A stretch of 64,000 nucleotides of DNA from Palsa-1400 sp036501625 (GCA_036501625.1 DASXZY010000069.1:39936-103935), one strand, 5' to 3'. Counted from the first letter of the stretch, positions 46,376 through 54,819 are shown. Notes: generated by a model from the sequence alone, not told the origin. A program made the numbers and translations.

Positions 46376-46731
46376 ATGGGGCGGCGCGACCGGTGGGCCG
46401 GGCCGTTTTTTCGAAGAATGGCTTGTGGAACCTTGTTTTGCGTTGTTTTGGCATGAATCGGCTTGATCGCACGAGCCTGCCCATTCGGTTTGGCCTGCGG
46501 AAAGGAGGAACGCCGCTTCGGAAAGAAATAATGGGGCTTGCAGCGGTTGCCCCTCCCGGTGAGAGAGGGCGCGCCTGCGGTTTTTGAACAATATTTTATG
46601 TTCACGTGCGAATTTTGTCACAAACGCCAAGAACACAAAAACCTACGGTAGTGTTTTTGGCATGATTTTTAGAACTAAAATGATGATGTGGATGTCATTG
46701 TGGGATAAAGGCTTGCATTTCTTAAATCCAC

Positions 46732-46791
46732 GAAAAATCGGAAAAGCGCGTGCGAAAGCTGCTTTTTTTCCCGCTGCACTCCCGATTTTTC
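46732..46791. other. 10-bp inverted repeat with 40-base spacer in AT-rich gap
   Basis: GAAAAATCGG at 46732-46741 and CCGATTTTTC at 46782-46791 are exact inverse complements. The spacer holds further short complementary runs (AAAAGC near 46742 and GCTTTTTT near 46762). As RNA this could fold into a long hairpin; as DNA it could be a protein-binding site or the scar of a small element. Confidence 0.4.
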
Positions 46792-46948
46792 TGCAAAACG
46801 GGTATGCTTTTTTTGTGATGCTTTTTCAAGTTATTATGGTTGTGCATGTTATACATATACACCGGAGGCTTTTTTTGGAACGAGAGGTTATACCCGCGGC
46901 ATTTTTGACGATTGGTTCTTTGTCAGCGGAAACTTCAATTAAAGGTGA

Positions 46949-47155
46949 TCAATGAAATCCTCCAATGTCAAGCCGGCCTGTTCCCACGATTCCCTTAAGC
47001 GTTCCGGGCTTGAGGGGTTTGTGTTGCGGCACGACGGCGGTCCGGTGACCGCTGCGCATAATGAGATGGGAGCCAGCCTGGCGAAGCTGCACAAATCCAC
47101 GGCGCTTTAAAGCGCGAACTGCTTCCGCGCCGCTGACATCGCGCGGGATTTTCAA
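46949..47155 (-). CDS. hicA: HicA-family mRNA interferase toxin
   Basis: A 68-residue type II toxin with the compact double-stranded-RNA-binding fold of HicA. The family core is GSHLIMRSGHRTAVVPQHKP with the catalytic His in GSH, followed by LKPGTLKGIV. The protein would cleave mRNA when free of its antitoxin. Its start codon overlaps the stop of the HicB-like gene by 4 bases (ATGA), so the toxin is translationally coupled to the antitoxin, a usual arrangement. It sits in a gene-poor area, consistent with a mobile toxin-antitoxin cassette. Confidence 0.88.
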   Translation of the reverse strand: MKIPRDVSGAEAVRALKRRGFVQLRQAGSHLIMRSGHRTAVVPQHKPLKPGTLKGIVGTGRLDIGGFH

Positions 47156-47382
47156 AGCACGGCCAGAATTGGGTCCCGACAGAAGTGCAGGCGCACGCTC
47201 CTAAGGCGCCGGCCAATCTCAAAATAACCTGCGACAGCGTCAGCAATCATAACGTCCAATTCCCCGAAGGAATCGCCTTGCGTGGTGATCCCGCCTCCGC
47301 CAGGAGCATCCCAGCGCGCCACATAACCACCGGTCACCTCGCACGGCTCAACCTCAAAGACAATTTCAGCATCCGCATTCAC
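47152..47382 (-). CDS. hicB: HicB-like antitoxin (DUF1902-type)
   Basis: A partner of HicA, about 76 residues. The core EIVFEVEPCEVTGGYVARW, TQGDSFGELDVMIADAVAGYF and the end RSVRLHFCRDPILAVL resemble small HicB proteins with a partial RNase-H-like fold that bind and block the toxin. The start is uncertain. GTG 47382 begins just before the conserved domain and was chosen, but an in-frame ATG at 47469 would add 29 residues of unclear origin. No separate DNA-binding domain is visible in either version. Confidence 0.72.
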   Translation of the reverse strand: MNADAEIVFEVEPCEVTGGYVARWDAPGGGGITTQGDSFGELDVMIADAVAGYFEIGRRLRSVRLHFCRDPILAVL

Positions 47383-47747
47383 GTCCAGAAAATACTCGCG
47401 CAGGAAACAGGCGTCAATATGCGAACGAGTATTCGGATGTCCGGTGAAACCGGCAAAAAGGCGTGACATAGATTCAATAGAAGATTATAGCTTGAAAACG
47501 ATGCTGTTCGCGGATGCTGGTGATATGCTTGGCGGGCTGGCAATACCAGCAATGCTCTTTTTGTTGCTGATGGCTGCTCATCGCCGGCCTTTTGCTTCTT
47601 CGCCGAAACAAGCGGAAAACAAACACCGGATCCTGATCGAGAAATCTGGCGGAGATTCGCGCGGCATCGAATTTCTCTTCACAAATGCGTTTCGCGGCGG
47701 CAGAATGCCGTCTCAGCTTGGTCTGAATATACATGCTTTAATTGACT
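47383..47747. other. Intergenic region with hicBA promoter, otherwise no gene seen
   Basis: These 365 bases separate hicB from the divergent propeller gene. The left 90 bases may be a hicB leader or an N-terminal extension. A 126-codon plus-strand frame at 47444-47824 has a hydrophobic stretch, but no domain, overlaps the real start of the propeller gene and lacks a ribosome-binding site, so it was not called. Confidence 0.5.
47484..47489 (-). promoter_or_regulatory. Perfect TATAAT -10 element upstream of hicBA
   Basis: On the minus strand the sequence reads TATAAT exactly, about 100 bases before the chosen hicB start and 15 bases before the alternative ATG at 47469. The hexamer at the expected -35 distance is poor (CGCGAA), so activity is uncertain. 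Confidence 0.35.
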
Positions 47748-48710
47748 ATGATGAATCGTCTTGCTCAAATTGGAATCGCTGCCTTCGCCCTGTTCTCCAC
47801 GGCGGCGCTGGCCTCGGAACTTAAATACACCATCACCCCCGACTTCTTTGAAGCGAATCCTGGGGGCAAGCCCATCGGACCGTGCCACGGCGGGACGGTC
47901 ATTGACGCGGCCGGAAATATTTACATCACCACCAATACCAAGCGGGGCGTTCTCGTGTTTTCGCCTGAAGGGAAGTTTATCCGCGCTTTTGGGCCGCCGC
48001 GCATTCACGGACTGCAACTGAGCACGGAGGATGGTGTCGAATACATCTACGGAGCGCGCCCCGACGATCACGAAGTCCTCAAGCTAAAACTCGACGGCAC
48101 GATTGAGTGGACGATTCACTATCCCACGGATGCGGGCATTTATACGAACGCGGACGGATTCAAGCCGTGCGCCGTCACGGTCGGGCCGGATGGCTCGATT
48201 TTTGTGGCGGACGGCTACGGGGCCAACTACGTGCTGAAATTCGACCGCGACCGGAAGTTCATCAAAGCCTTCGGCGGAAAAGGCGAGGCGGAGGGCAAAT
48301 TCAACACCTGCCACGGCATCGCGCTGGACACCCGGCAGGGCAAGCCACTCCTCTTCATCTGCGACCGCAACAACAACCGCGTCGAGTATTGGGACCTGGA
48401 CGGCAACTTTATCAAGACTATCCGCAGCGATCTTCGGATGCCGGCGGCCGTTTCTATTCGCGGCGAATACGCGGTGATTCCCGAATTGCAAGGGCGGGTC
48501 ACGGTGCTTGACAAGGATGGCAACATTGCCGCGCAAGCGGGCGATAATCCCAATCCAAAGCAACGGGCCAATTTCGGCCTGCCACCGGACCAGTGGACGG
48601 TCGGCATCTGCAATTCACCGCACGGAGCCACGATGGACAAAGACGGCAATCTCATCGTGACGGAGTGGAGCCAATTCGGCCATCTCCATAAATTCTCGAA
48701 ATCGGAATAG
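47748..48710 (+). CDS. Secreted NHL-repeat/six-bladed propeller protein
   Basis: A 320-residue exported beta-propeller. The signal peptide (NRLAQIGIAAFALFSTAALA) is followed by repeated NHL-like units such as GTVIDAAGNIYITTN, VTVGPDGSIFVADGYG, HGIALDTRQGKPLLFICDRN and GATMDKDGNLIVTEW. Such propellers act as binding scaffolds or lyases; the gluconolactonase and peptidyl-amidating families have related folds. ATG 47748 was chosen; ATG 47751 and TTG 47742 are in frame too. No operon partner is evident: hicBA is divergent and the BNR-type gene downstream is convergent. Confidence 0.85.
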   Translation: MMNRLAQIGIAAFALFSTAALASELKYTITPDFFEANPGGKPIGPCHGGTVIDAAGNIYITTNTKRGVLVFSPEGKFIRAFGPPRIHGLQLSTEDGVEYIYGARPDDHEVLKLKLDGTIEWTIHYPTDAGIYTNADGFKPCAVTVGPDGSIFVADGYGANYVLKFDRDRKFIKAFGGKGEAEGKFNTCHGIALDTRQGKPLLFICDRNNNRVEYWDLDGNFIKTIRSDLRMPAAVSIRGEYAVIPELQGRVTVLDKDGNIAAQAGDNPNPKQRANFGLPPDQWTVGICNSPHGATMDKDGNLIVTEWSQFGHLHKFSKSE

Positions 48711-48750
48711 GCGCGGGCCAAATCAACTTGATGATTACAGCGCGCCGCCG

Positions 48751-49971
48751 TCAATGAGCCATGCTCAGGCGGTAGAGGAACGCGCCGGGTGAACATGACA
48801 GGCTTACTTGGTTGGCGCCGTTGACGATGGCCGCGGAGTTGGTCACCGAGTGCCAGCCGCCGAGGGCGCCCCCGCAATTCTCCTGCAAGACCGCGCCGGT
48901 GGCGCTGGCCGGCCAATTGATGACGACTCCGCCGGCCGAAGCCGCAATGGCCAAAACGGCAGGGGCGTTCCATGTCTCGATTGGCCCGGCGGCGTAACCT
49001 CCCTGAGCGGCGACCAATTTGCTGCCGTCCGCTGACGAAGCGACGGAATTCCAGTATCCGTCCCCTGCCCCCGCCAGCGTCCACGTCGCGCCGAAATCCG
49101 TCGATCGCCAGATCGGGCCGGTGCCGTAACTGGTCACGCCCGCGGCCACCAGTTTGGAGCCGTCCATTGAGCAGGCGGTGGACATCCATTCCACGGCGGG
49201 CAGATTATTGGGCGTCCAATTGGCGCCGCCGTCGCTTGAGCGGACGCTGAGGCCATCGGCGGAGACCGCGTTCATGAACTTGCCATTGGCCGAACATGCC
49301 ACCGACCACCAATAAGCGGGAGACACGTTGACGGGCGACCAGTTCGCGCCGGCATTGGTGGAAAGATAGACAAGACCGGGATTGCTGTCGTAGTCGGAAT
49401 TGGCGGCCGCGAGCAGGATTTGGCCATTGGCGGAACACGCGATGCCCTTCCAATTTTCTTGAGGCGATCCGCTTTGCGCCCAGGCCGCCCCGGAGTCGAA
49501 TGAAGTATATATGGAGCCGTGCCACACCGTAGCGGCCAAAATCGAACCGTCCGCGGAGGACGCGGCGGACATCCAGCCCACGTTGGCCTCCCAGTTGGCA
49601 ATGGACGCGCTTGCGGCCACCCATGTCTGGCCTGAGTTGGTCGAGGTATAAATTGGGCCTTGGTTCCAGTTTGGGTCCGCGTAGGCTACGGCCACGAGTT
49701 TCGTGCCGTCCGCCGAGGAGGCGATGCCATTCCAGAATTCCGCGGGGGCCTCCGCGGGCTTCCACGTCTGGCCGGAATCCGGCGAGACGTAAAGAGCGCC
49801 CGGCGTGAAGCCGGACCCCATGTATTGCGCGGCGGCGATTTTCGTGCCATCCGCGGAAGAGGCGACGCCGCCCCACATTTCGCTTAAAGCGCCGGTCTGC
49901 GTCCATGTTTGGGAAAAGGCGGTTTGGGACGCGATTAGAAATCCAACCAAGGCCAGGAATCGATTGTGCAT
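48751..49971 (-). CDS. Secreted BNR/Asp-box propeller protein
   Basis: A 406-residue exported protein. A signal peptide (MHNRFLALVGFLIASQTAFS) precedes at least six Asp-box motifs: SPDSGQTW, STNSGQTW, SFDSGAAW, STNAGANW, SSDGGANW and STDFGATW, each with a nearby SSADG unit. These form a sialidase-like propeller, without a visible sialidase catalytic set. The last 70 residues (LAIAASAGGVVINWPASATG ... GAFLYRLSMAH) are a tail domain like those on other secreted proteins here. GGAGG at 49979-49983 is 7 bases before ATG 49971 and only 1 base before ATG 49977, so 49971 is the better start. Confidence 0.85.
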   Translation of the reverse strand: MHNRFLALVGFLIASQTAFSQTWTQTGALSEMWGGVASSADGTKIAAAQYMGSGFTPGALYVSPDSGQTWKPAEAPAEFWNGIASSADGTKLVAVAYADPNWNQGPIYTSTNSGQTWVAASASIANWEANVGWMSAASSADGSILAATVWHGSIYTSFDSGAAWAQSGSPQENWKGIACSANGQILLAAANSDYDSNPGLVYLSTNAGANWSPVNVSPAYWWSVACSANGKFMNAVSADGLSVRSSDGGANWTPNNLPAVEWMSTACSMDGSKLVAAGVTSYGTGPIWRSTDFGATWTLAGAGDGYWNSVASSADGSKLVAAQGGYAAGPIETWNAPAVLAIAASAGGVVINWPASATGAVLQENCGGALGGWHSVTNSAAIVNGANQVSLSCSPGAFLYRLSMAH

Positions 49972-50090
49972 TTTCATACCTCCGACAGGGTGACACTATA
50001 AAAGAGGAAGCGGATGCGCGCATATGGGGCCATTGCCCCGTTTGAAATGTCGGATTTCCTCCGGCGGCGGGTCTTTAGTAATAGAGAACG

Positions 50091-51326
50091 ATGACTGACA
50101 GCCAAAAATTGCTCGCGGATTATGCCGAATGCGGCTCGGAAGCCGCGTTTCGGGAACTGGCCGAGCGCTATCTTGACCTGGTCTATTCCACCGCGGTGCG
50201 ATTGGCCGATGGCGACACGCACCGGGCGGAGGACGTGGCCCAAACGGTCTTCATCGACTTGGCCCGGCTGGCCAAAGCCAAGAGGCTAACAAGTGAAGTC
50301 AGGCTGGGCGGCTGGCTGCACCGGCACACGTGTTTTGTAGCCGCCAAAACCATGCGGGGCGAGCGCCGCCGCCAATTCCGCGAAAGACAGGCCGTCGAAA
50401 TGAACGCATTGCCAGACCACTCGCAGTCCCGCCTGGCCGAGGCCGCGCCGATTCTCGATGAGGCGATCAATCAACTCGGCGAGGCGGACCGCGCGGCGGT
50501 CTTGCTTCGATTTTACGAGCGGCTGGACTTTCGTGCCATCGGCGCCGCGCTCGGAAGCAACGAGGATGCCGCCCAAAAACGGGTGACTCGCGCACTGGAA
50601 AAACTCCACGGACTGCTGAAACAACGCGGCGTGGCCTTGTCGGTCACAGCCTTGGGAGCGGCGCTGGCGGGCGAAGCCGTCACGGCCGCCCCGGCGGGAT
50701 TGGCGGCGAGCATCGCGGGAGCGGCCGTGTCCGGCGCCGGAAACTCATTCGCCCTTTTGAAACTTATGGCTTCCATAAAACTCAAAACCAGCGCCGCTGT
50801 GGCAGCGGTCATCGCGGCCAGCGTGCTCGCGCCGCGGCTGATGCAACAGCACGCGCAAGGCGTTCTGGACGCGCAGCGCGAAACACGGCAGAGGCAGTCC
50901 AATCAAATCGCACAATTGTCCGCCGATAACCAGCGCCTGGCCAGCCTTGCCGCCAGCGCGGAAGATTCCCGCGGGCCGTCCAACAGCCAATTCCGGGAGT
51001 TGCTGAGACTTCGGGGCCAAGTGGGGCTGCTCAAAAGCCGCGTTCAGCAAATGACAGCGCCAACGCCCCGCCTGGCGCCGCTTTCTCCCCAGGACCAGAT
51101 TGCCTCGCTGTCAAACATGTACACCGCCCGCGTGGCTTCCTTCAAGCAATGGCTCGACGCGAATCCGTCCCAAAAAATCCCGGAACTCGCGCGGCTGGAC
51201 AACGAAAGCTGGCTCAACGCCGTCGATGGCCCGGAACTCGTTACGGACGAGGATTTCGACCGCGCCGCGCGCCTCCTGCGGGCAACGCGCAAGGCCAGGT
51301 GCTCGACCGGTTATTCGGCGCGCTGA
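50091..51326 (+). CDS. ECF sigma factor with membrane-anchored C-terminal extension (frameshifted end)
   Basis: A sigma-70-family regulator. Region 2 spans about residues 15-85 (AFRELAERYLDLVYSTAVRL, ASRAEDVAQTVF-like core) and region 4 about 120-185 (LGEADRAAVLLRFYERLDFR, DAAQKRVTRALEKLHGLL). An extension follows: an Ala/Gly-rich linker, a membrane helix (KTSAAVAAVIAASVLAPRLM, about residues 225-250), a coiled coil and a conserved tail. The frame ends early at 51326 with ATRKARCSTGYSAR, while the expected continuation is found in another frame from about 51290. It is divergent from the BNR propeller gene. Confidence 0.85.
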   Translation: MTDSQKLLADYAECGSEAAFRELAERYLDLVYSTAVRLADGDTHRAEDVAQTVFIDLARLAKAKRLTSEVRLGGWLHRHTCFVAAKTMRGERRRQFRERQAVEMNALPDHSQSRLAEAAPILDEAINQLGEADRAAVLLRFYERLDFRAIGAALGSNEDAAQKRVTRALEKLHGLLKQRGVALSVTALGAALAGEAVTAAPAGLAASIAGAAVSGAGNSFALLKLMASIKLKTSAAVAAVIAASVLAPRLMQQHAQGVLDAQRETRQRQSNQIAQLSADNQRLASLAASAEDSRGPSNSQFRELLRLRGQVGLLKSRVQQMTAPTPRLAPLSPQDQIASLSNMYTARVASFKQWLDANPSQKIPELARLDNESWLNAVDGPELVTDEDFDRAARLLRATRKARCSTGYSAR

Positions 51327-51598
51327 GAAAATACGGCAAGGCCAATAACGGTGAGTTTCCGGCGGCCCTCGCGCAACTTCAGCCCTATCTCGCGCAGCCC
51401 ATTGATGATGAAATTTTGCGCGGTTACGAAATCGTGCCCGCCAGCAGCCTGGCGCCCGAATTGCAGCCGGGTGGCGATTGGGCGATCACCCAAATCGCTC
51501 CGATGGACCCAAATCTCGACAGCCGCACCGCGATTGGTTTGACCAAAATTGTCAACGCCGGTGAAAATATCACCAACCGCTGGGGTGTGTTCCATTGA
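51290..51598 (+). pseudogene. Out-of-frame C-terminal tail of the sigma factor
   Basis: From about 51290 the -1 frame reads GQVLDRLFGALRKYGKANNG, YEIVPASSLAPEL and GDWAITQIAPMDPN up to a stop at 51596-51598. This looks like the natural ending of the sigma-factor extension, shifted relative to the upstream part by one missing base near GCAACGCGCAAGGCCAGGTG. It is either a real frameshift mutation, a recoding event or an assembly error. No separate start codon with a ribosome-binding site was seen, so it is not called as an independent gene. Confidence 0.7.
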
Positions 51599-51609
51599 AT
51601 GTTCTGCCT

Positions 51610-52308
51610 ATGAAAAAATTTGCCATCATCGCACTTCTGGCCGGCGTGGGGGCCTGCCTGGTCATTCATCATCGAAGCCAAATCGGGCTGCGCGCCGGAG
51701 AGGCCGCGCTGCAAGAACAGAACAGCCAACTCGCCGCGTTGCGCGCGGAGCGCGACCGCCTGGCGCAACCGAGCGGCGCGCCGGCCCGCGACCAAGCGGC
51801 CGAATTGGCGAAATTGCGGGATGAAGCCAAGGTGCTGCGGAAACAGACAAACGATCTGGCCGAGGCCGCAGCCAAAAAACAGGATTCGCCGCCGCCGCGG
51901 AGCACGTCCAATCCGGCCCGCACGCCGGAGTATTACGAACAGTTGCACCGACTGAGCAATGGCAGGAATTGGGAGGCGCGCGACCTGGGGCGGGCCTTTG
52001 GCGAGTACGCGGAGGAGCATGAAAACCAGTCCGCTTCAAGCCTCGGCCAGCTTGCGTCTTACTTGGCTAAGAATAACGCCGCGCTATCCGGGAGCAACCA
52101 GTATGAGATTATCTTCCACGGTTCGCTTGACCAATTGAAGGGGCTGCCGCGGGGGTCCATCGCCGTTGTGCGTGACGCACAGCCGTGGCCGGGGCCGGAC
52201 GGGAAGATGCGGCGGGTCTATGGTTTCCCAGACGGCCATTCACAAATTATTCTTGACAACTTGCAGCCGTGGATTTCCGAGCATGTTATCTCGGAAAACC
52301 AGAACTAG
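51610..52308 (+). CDS. Membrane-anchored coiled-coil protein resembling the sigma-factor tail
   Basis: A 232-residue protein. An N-terminal membrane segment (MKKFAIIALLAGVGACLVIH) precedes a coiled coil (EQNSQLAALRAERDRLAQ ... KLRDEAKVLRKQTNDLAEAA) and a C-terminal domain with YEIIFHGSLDQLKGLP, GSIAVVRDAQPWPGPDGK and VYGFPDGHSQII. This order (membrane helix, coiled coil, 'YEI..SL..L' domain) is the same as in the extension of the sigma factor just upstream. The gene starts 11 bases after the sigma tail stop. A paralogous partner or competitor of the sigma extension is a reasonable inference; no function is known. Confidence 0.78.
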   Translation: MKKFAIIALLAGVGACLVIHHRSQIGLRAGEAALQEQNSQLAALRAERDRLAQPSGAPARDQAAELAKLRDEAKVLRKQTNDLAEAAAKKQDSPPPRSTSNPARTPEYYEQLHRLSNGRNWEARDLGRAFGEYAEEHENQSASSLGQLASYLAKNNAALSGSNQYEIIFHGSLDQLKGLPRGSIAVVRDAQPWPGPDGKMRRVYGFPDGHSQIILDNLQPWISEHVISENQN

Positions 52309-52314
52309 AACACT

Positions 52315-54819
52315 TTAACTTGACAGTGCTTTGGGAGCATCGGTGGCCTTTTGCTTGAAGACCAGCTTGCCGTCTTCCACGGCGGCTGTGACCGGCTCGT
52401 TGGGCAGGAGGGTTCCTTTGAGAATTTCCTCCGCCAGCGGGTCTTCCAGATAGCGTTCCACCGCCCGGCGCATCGGCCGCGCTCCGTAAGTAGGATCGTA
52501 GCCTTTTTCCACCAGGAAGTCCTTGGCCACGGAATCGAGAGTCAAGTGCAATTGCTTGGATTTGAGCCGGCCGAGCACTTTGGAAACTTCCAGCTCCAGA
52601 ATCTCGAGCAAATCCGGCTTGGTCAGCGAACGGAAGACGATGATGTCGTCGAGCCGGTTCATGAACTCGGGCCGGAACGCCTTTTTGGCTTCGTCCAGGA
52701 TTTTCTCCTTCATCCTGTCGTAGCTGTGCTCGTCATTGATGGGAGAGAAACCCATCGTGGTCTGGCGGCGAATCAATTCCGCGCCGACGTTGGAAGTCAT
52801 CAGCACGATGGTGTTGCGGAAATTGATCACGCGGCCGACGTTGTCGGTCAATTTGCCCTCCTCCAAAATCTGCAGGAGCATGTTCATCACGTCGGGGTGC
52901 GCCTTTTCGATCTCGTCGAAGAGCACCACCGAATAGGGGCGGCGGCGGACTTGCTCGGTCAATTGGCCGCCTTCTTCAAATCCCACGTATCCCGGCGGAG
53001 AGCCGACCATGCGGGAGGCGTTGTGGCGCTCCATGTATTCGCTCATGTCCAATTGGATGAGCGCCTTGGGATCGCCGAACAAAATTTCCGCCAGCGTCTT
53101 GGCCAGGAGCGTTTTGCCGACGCCGGTGGGGCCGAGCAGCGCGAACGTTCCGATGGGCCGTTTCGGGTCCTTCAAATCCGCGCGCGAGCGGCGCAGCGCC
53201 TTGGAGAGAGCGGCGACCGCCTCTTTCTGGCCGATGATCAGCCGGGACATTTCCTGCTCCAGCGAGAGGAGCCGGGCGGCTTCGCCTTCTTCCATGCGCT
53301 TGAGCGGGATGCCAGTCCATTTGGAAACCACCTGCAAAATATCTTCCTCGCCGACGGTCACGCGCTTCTCCTCGCGGCTGGCGCGCCAGGCGGCCAGGAC
53401 GGCGTCGAGTTTTTCCTTGGCGTGTTTTTCCTTGTCGCGCATGGCGGCCGCGCCTTCAAAATCCTGGTCTTTGATCGCGCGCTCTTTTTGCGTCTTGATC
53501 TTCTCGATCTCGGCTTCCAAATCTTTGACTTCCGGCGGGCGGGTCATGGTGCCGATGCGCGCGCGCGAACCAGCTTCGTCCATCACGTCGATCGCCTTAT
53601 CCGGCAAAAACCGGTCGGTGATGTAGCGATCGGACATCTTCACAGCCGATTCGATGGCCTGATCGGTGATCTCGGCTTTGTGATGCTCCTCGTATTTGGG
53701 CCGCAATCCTTTGAGGATTAAAATGGCTTCGTCCGGCGATGGCGCTTCGACTTTGACCGTCTGAAAGCGGCGTTCAAGCGCGGCGTCTTTCTCGATGTAT
53801 TTGCGGTATTCGTTGAGCGTGGTCGCGCCAATGCACTGCATCTCGCCGCGGCTCAAGGCGGGCTTGATGATGTTGGAGGCATCCATCGTCCCCTCGGCAG
53901 AACCGGCGCCGACGATGGTGTGCAGTTCGTCAATAAAAAGAATAATGTTCCTGGCGCGGCGGATTTCATCCATGACCGCCTTGATGCGCTCCTCAAATTG
54001 GCCGCGGTATTTGGTGCCGGCCACCATGAGGGCGAGGTCGAGGGTGATGACGCGTTTTTCACGAAGAATTTCCGGCACGTTGCCGCGAGCGATTTCCTGG
54101 GCCAATCCTTCCACGATGGCCGTTTTGCCGACGCCAGCCTCGCCCAGCAGGACGGGGTTGTTTTTGGTGCGGCGGCACAAAATCTGAATGACACGCTCAA
54201 TTTCATTTTGGCGCCCGATGACTGGGTCCATGTCTCCCTTGCGGGCGATTTCAGTCAGGTCCCGCCCGAACGCCTTGAGCGCGGGCGTCTTGATTTCGCC
54301 CTTCTTCTCCGGCTGCCGTTCCGGGGCGGCTTCGGCTCCGCCGGCCTGCGCCTCTTCAGCGCTGGCAAATTGCGGGTCCAACTCCTTCAAAATCTCCTGG
54401 CGGGTCTGTTCAATGTCCACGTCCAGATTCTTGAGCACCCGCGCGGCCACGCCGTCGCCTTCGCGCAGAAGGCCGAGCAAAATGTGCTCGGTCCCGACGT
54501 AGGTGTGGTTCAAATTCTTGGCTTCCTTGGCCGCAAGGGCGAGAACTTTCTTGACGCGCGGAGTATAAGGAATACTGCCGATCATCTTTTGATCGGGGCC
54601 GGTGCCGACTTGTTTCTCCACTTCCATCCGCACCGTTTCCAAGTCCAGGCCCAGCTTCTGCAACACATTGACGGCCACGCCCTGGCCCAACTTAATCAAG
54701 CCAAGCAGAAGGTGCTCGGTGCCGACGAAATTGTGATTGAAGCGATCGGCCTCTTTGCGAGCCAGCGCCAGCACTTGCTGGGCGCGCGGCGTGAAATTCT
54801 GCATTGATTCTTCGCTCAT
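52315..54819 (-). CDS. clpC: ATP-dependent Clp protease ATP-binding subunit ClpC
   Basis: An 834-residue AAA+ unfoldase. Two Clp-N repeats (about residues 6-145, each with FNHNFVGTEHLLLGLI or NLNHTYVGTEHILLGLL) lead into the first AAA+ module (LLGEAGVGKTAIVEGLAQ). A middle domain with a UVR-like motif (about 430-460, AIKDQDFEGAAAMRDKEKH) identifies ClpC. The second AAA+ module (LLGPTGVGKTLLAKTLAE) follows. It feeds substrates to ClpP, and in Bacillus those marked by arginine phosphorylation. It is the last gene of mcsA-mcsB-clpC, 18 bases after mcsB. No clpP is in the window. Confidence 0.97.
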   Translation of the reverse strand: MSEESMQNFTPRAQQVLALARKEADRFNHNFVGTEHLLLGLIKLGQGVAVNVLQKLGLDLETVRMEVEKQVGTGPDQKMIGSIPYTPRVKKVLALAAKEAKNLNHTYVGTEHILLGLLREGDGVAARVLKNLDVDIEQTRQEILKELDPQFASAEEAQAGGAEAAPERQPEKKGEIKTPALKAFGRDLTEIARKGDMDPVIGRQNEIERVIQILCRRTKNNPVLLGEAGVGKTAIVEGLAQEIARGNVPEILREKRVITLDLALMVAGTKYRGQFEERIKAVMDEIRRARNIILFIDELHTIVGAGSAEGTMDASNIIKPALSRGEMQCIGATTLNEYRKYIEKDAALERRFQTVKVEAPSPDEAILILKGLRPKYEEHHKAEITDQAIESAVKMSDRYITDRFLPDKAIDVMDEAGSRARIGTMTRPPEVKDLEAEIEKIKTQKERAIKDQDFEGAAAMRDKEKHAKEKLDAVLAAWRASREEKRVTVGEEDILQVVSKWTGIPLKRMEEGEAARLLSLEQEMSRLIIGQKEAVAALSKALRRSRADLKDPKRPIGTFALLGPTGVGKTLLAKTLAEILFGDPKALIQLDMSEYMERHNASRMVGSPPGYVGFEEGGQLTEQVRRRPYSVVLFDEIEKAHPDVMNMLLQILEEGKLTDNVGRVINFRNTIVLMTSNVGAELIRRQTTMGFSPINDEHSYDRMKEKILDEAKKAFRPEFMNRLDDIIVFRSLTKPDLLEILELEVSKVLGRLKSKQLHLTLDSVAKDFLVEKGYDPTYGARPMRRAVERYLEDPLAEEILKGTLLPNEPVTAAVEDGKLVFKQKATDAPKALSS

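Larger units (their letters stand above)
46260..46948. other. Gene-poor, partly AT-rich intergenic region
   Basis: No convincing protein gene was found in these 689 bases. The left part holds the upstream region of the giant gene, with the 7-bp inverted repeat AATTACG/CGTAATT at 46309-46330. A three-copy, 9-base-period element follows near 46352. The right part (about 46600-46940) is clearly AT-richer than its surroundings and contains a 10-bp inverted repeat with a 40-base spacer at 46732-46791. A 123-codon plus-strand frame at 46584-46955 was judged spurious. Confidence 0.6.

Noticed and set aside
46584..46955. 123-codon plus-strand frame in the AT-rich gap
   Set aside because: It has no ribosome-binding site, no recognised domain and unusual composition (Met- and Phe-rich), and it runs into hicA.
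47444..47824. 126-codon plus-strand frame beside hicB
   Set aside because: It overlaps the real start of the NHL propeller gene in another frame and shows only one short hydrophobic run.
49989..50000. GGTGACACTATA, identical to the core of the phage SP6 promoter
   Set aside because: Only 12 bases match; the upstream ATTTA and the G at +1 are absent, and no phage or vector sequence is near. Chance or part of an ordinary promoter is more likely.
51170..51178. Run of six A bases as a -1 slippery site for recoding the sigma gene
   Set aside because: The upstream frame stays protein-like for about 110 bases beyond it, and no downstream pseudoknot is evident. The shift must occur near 51290.
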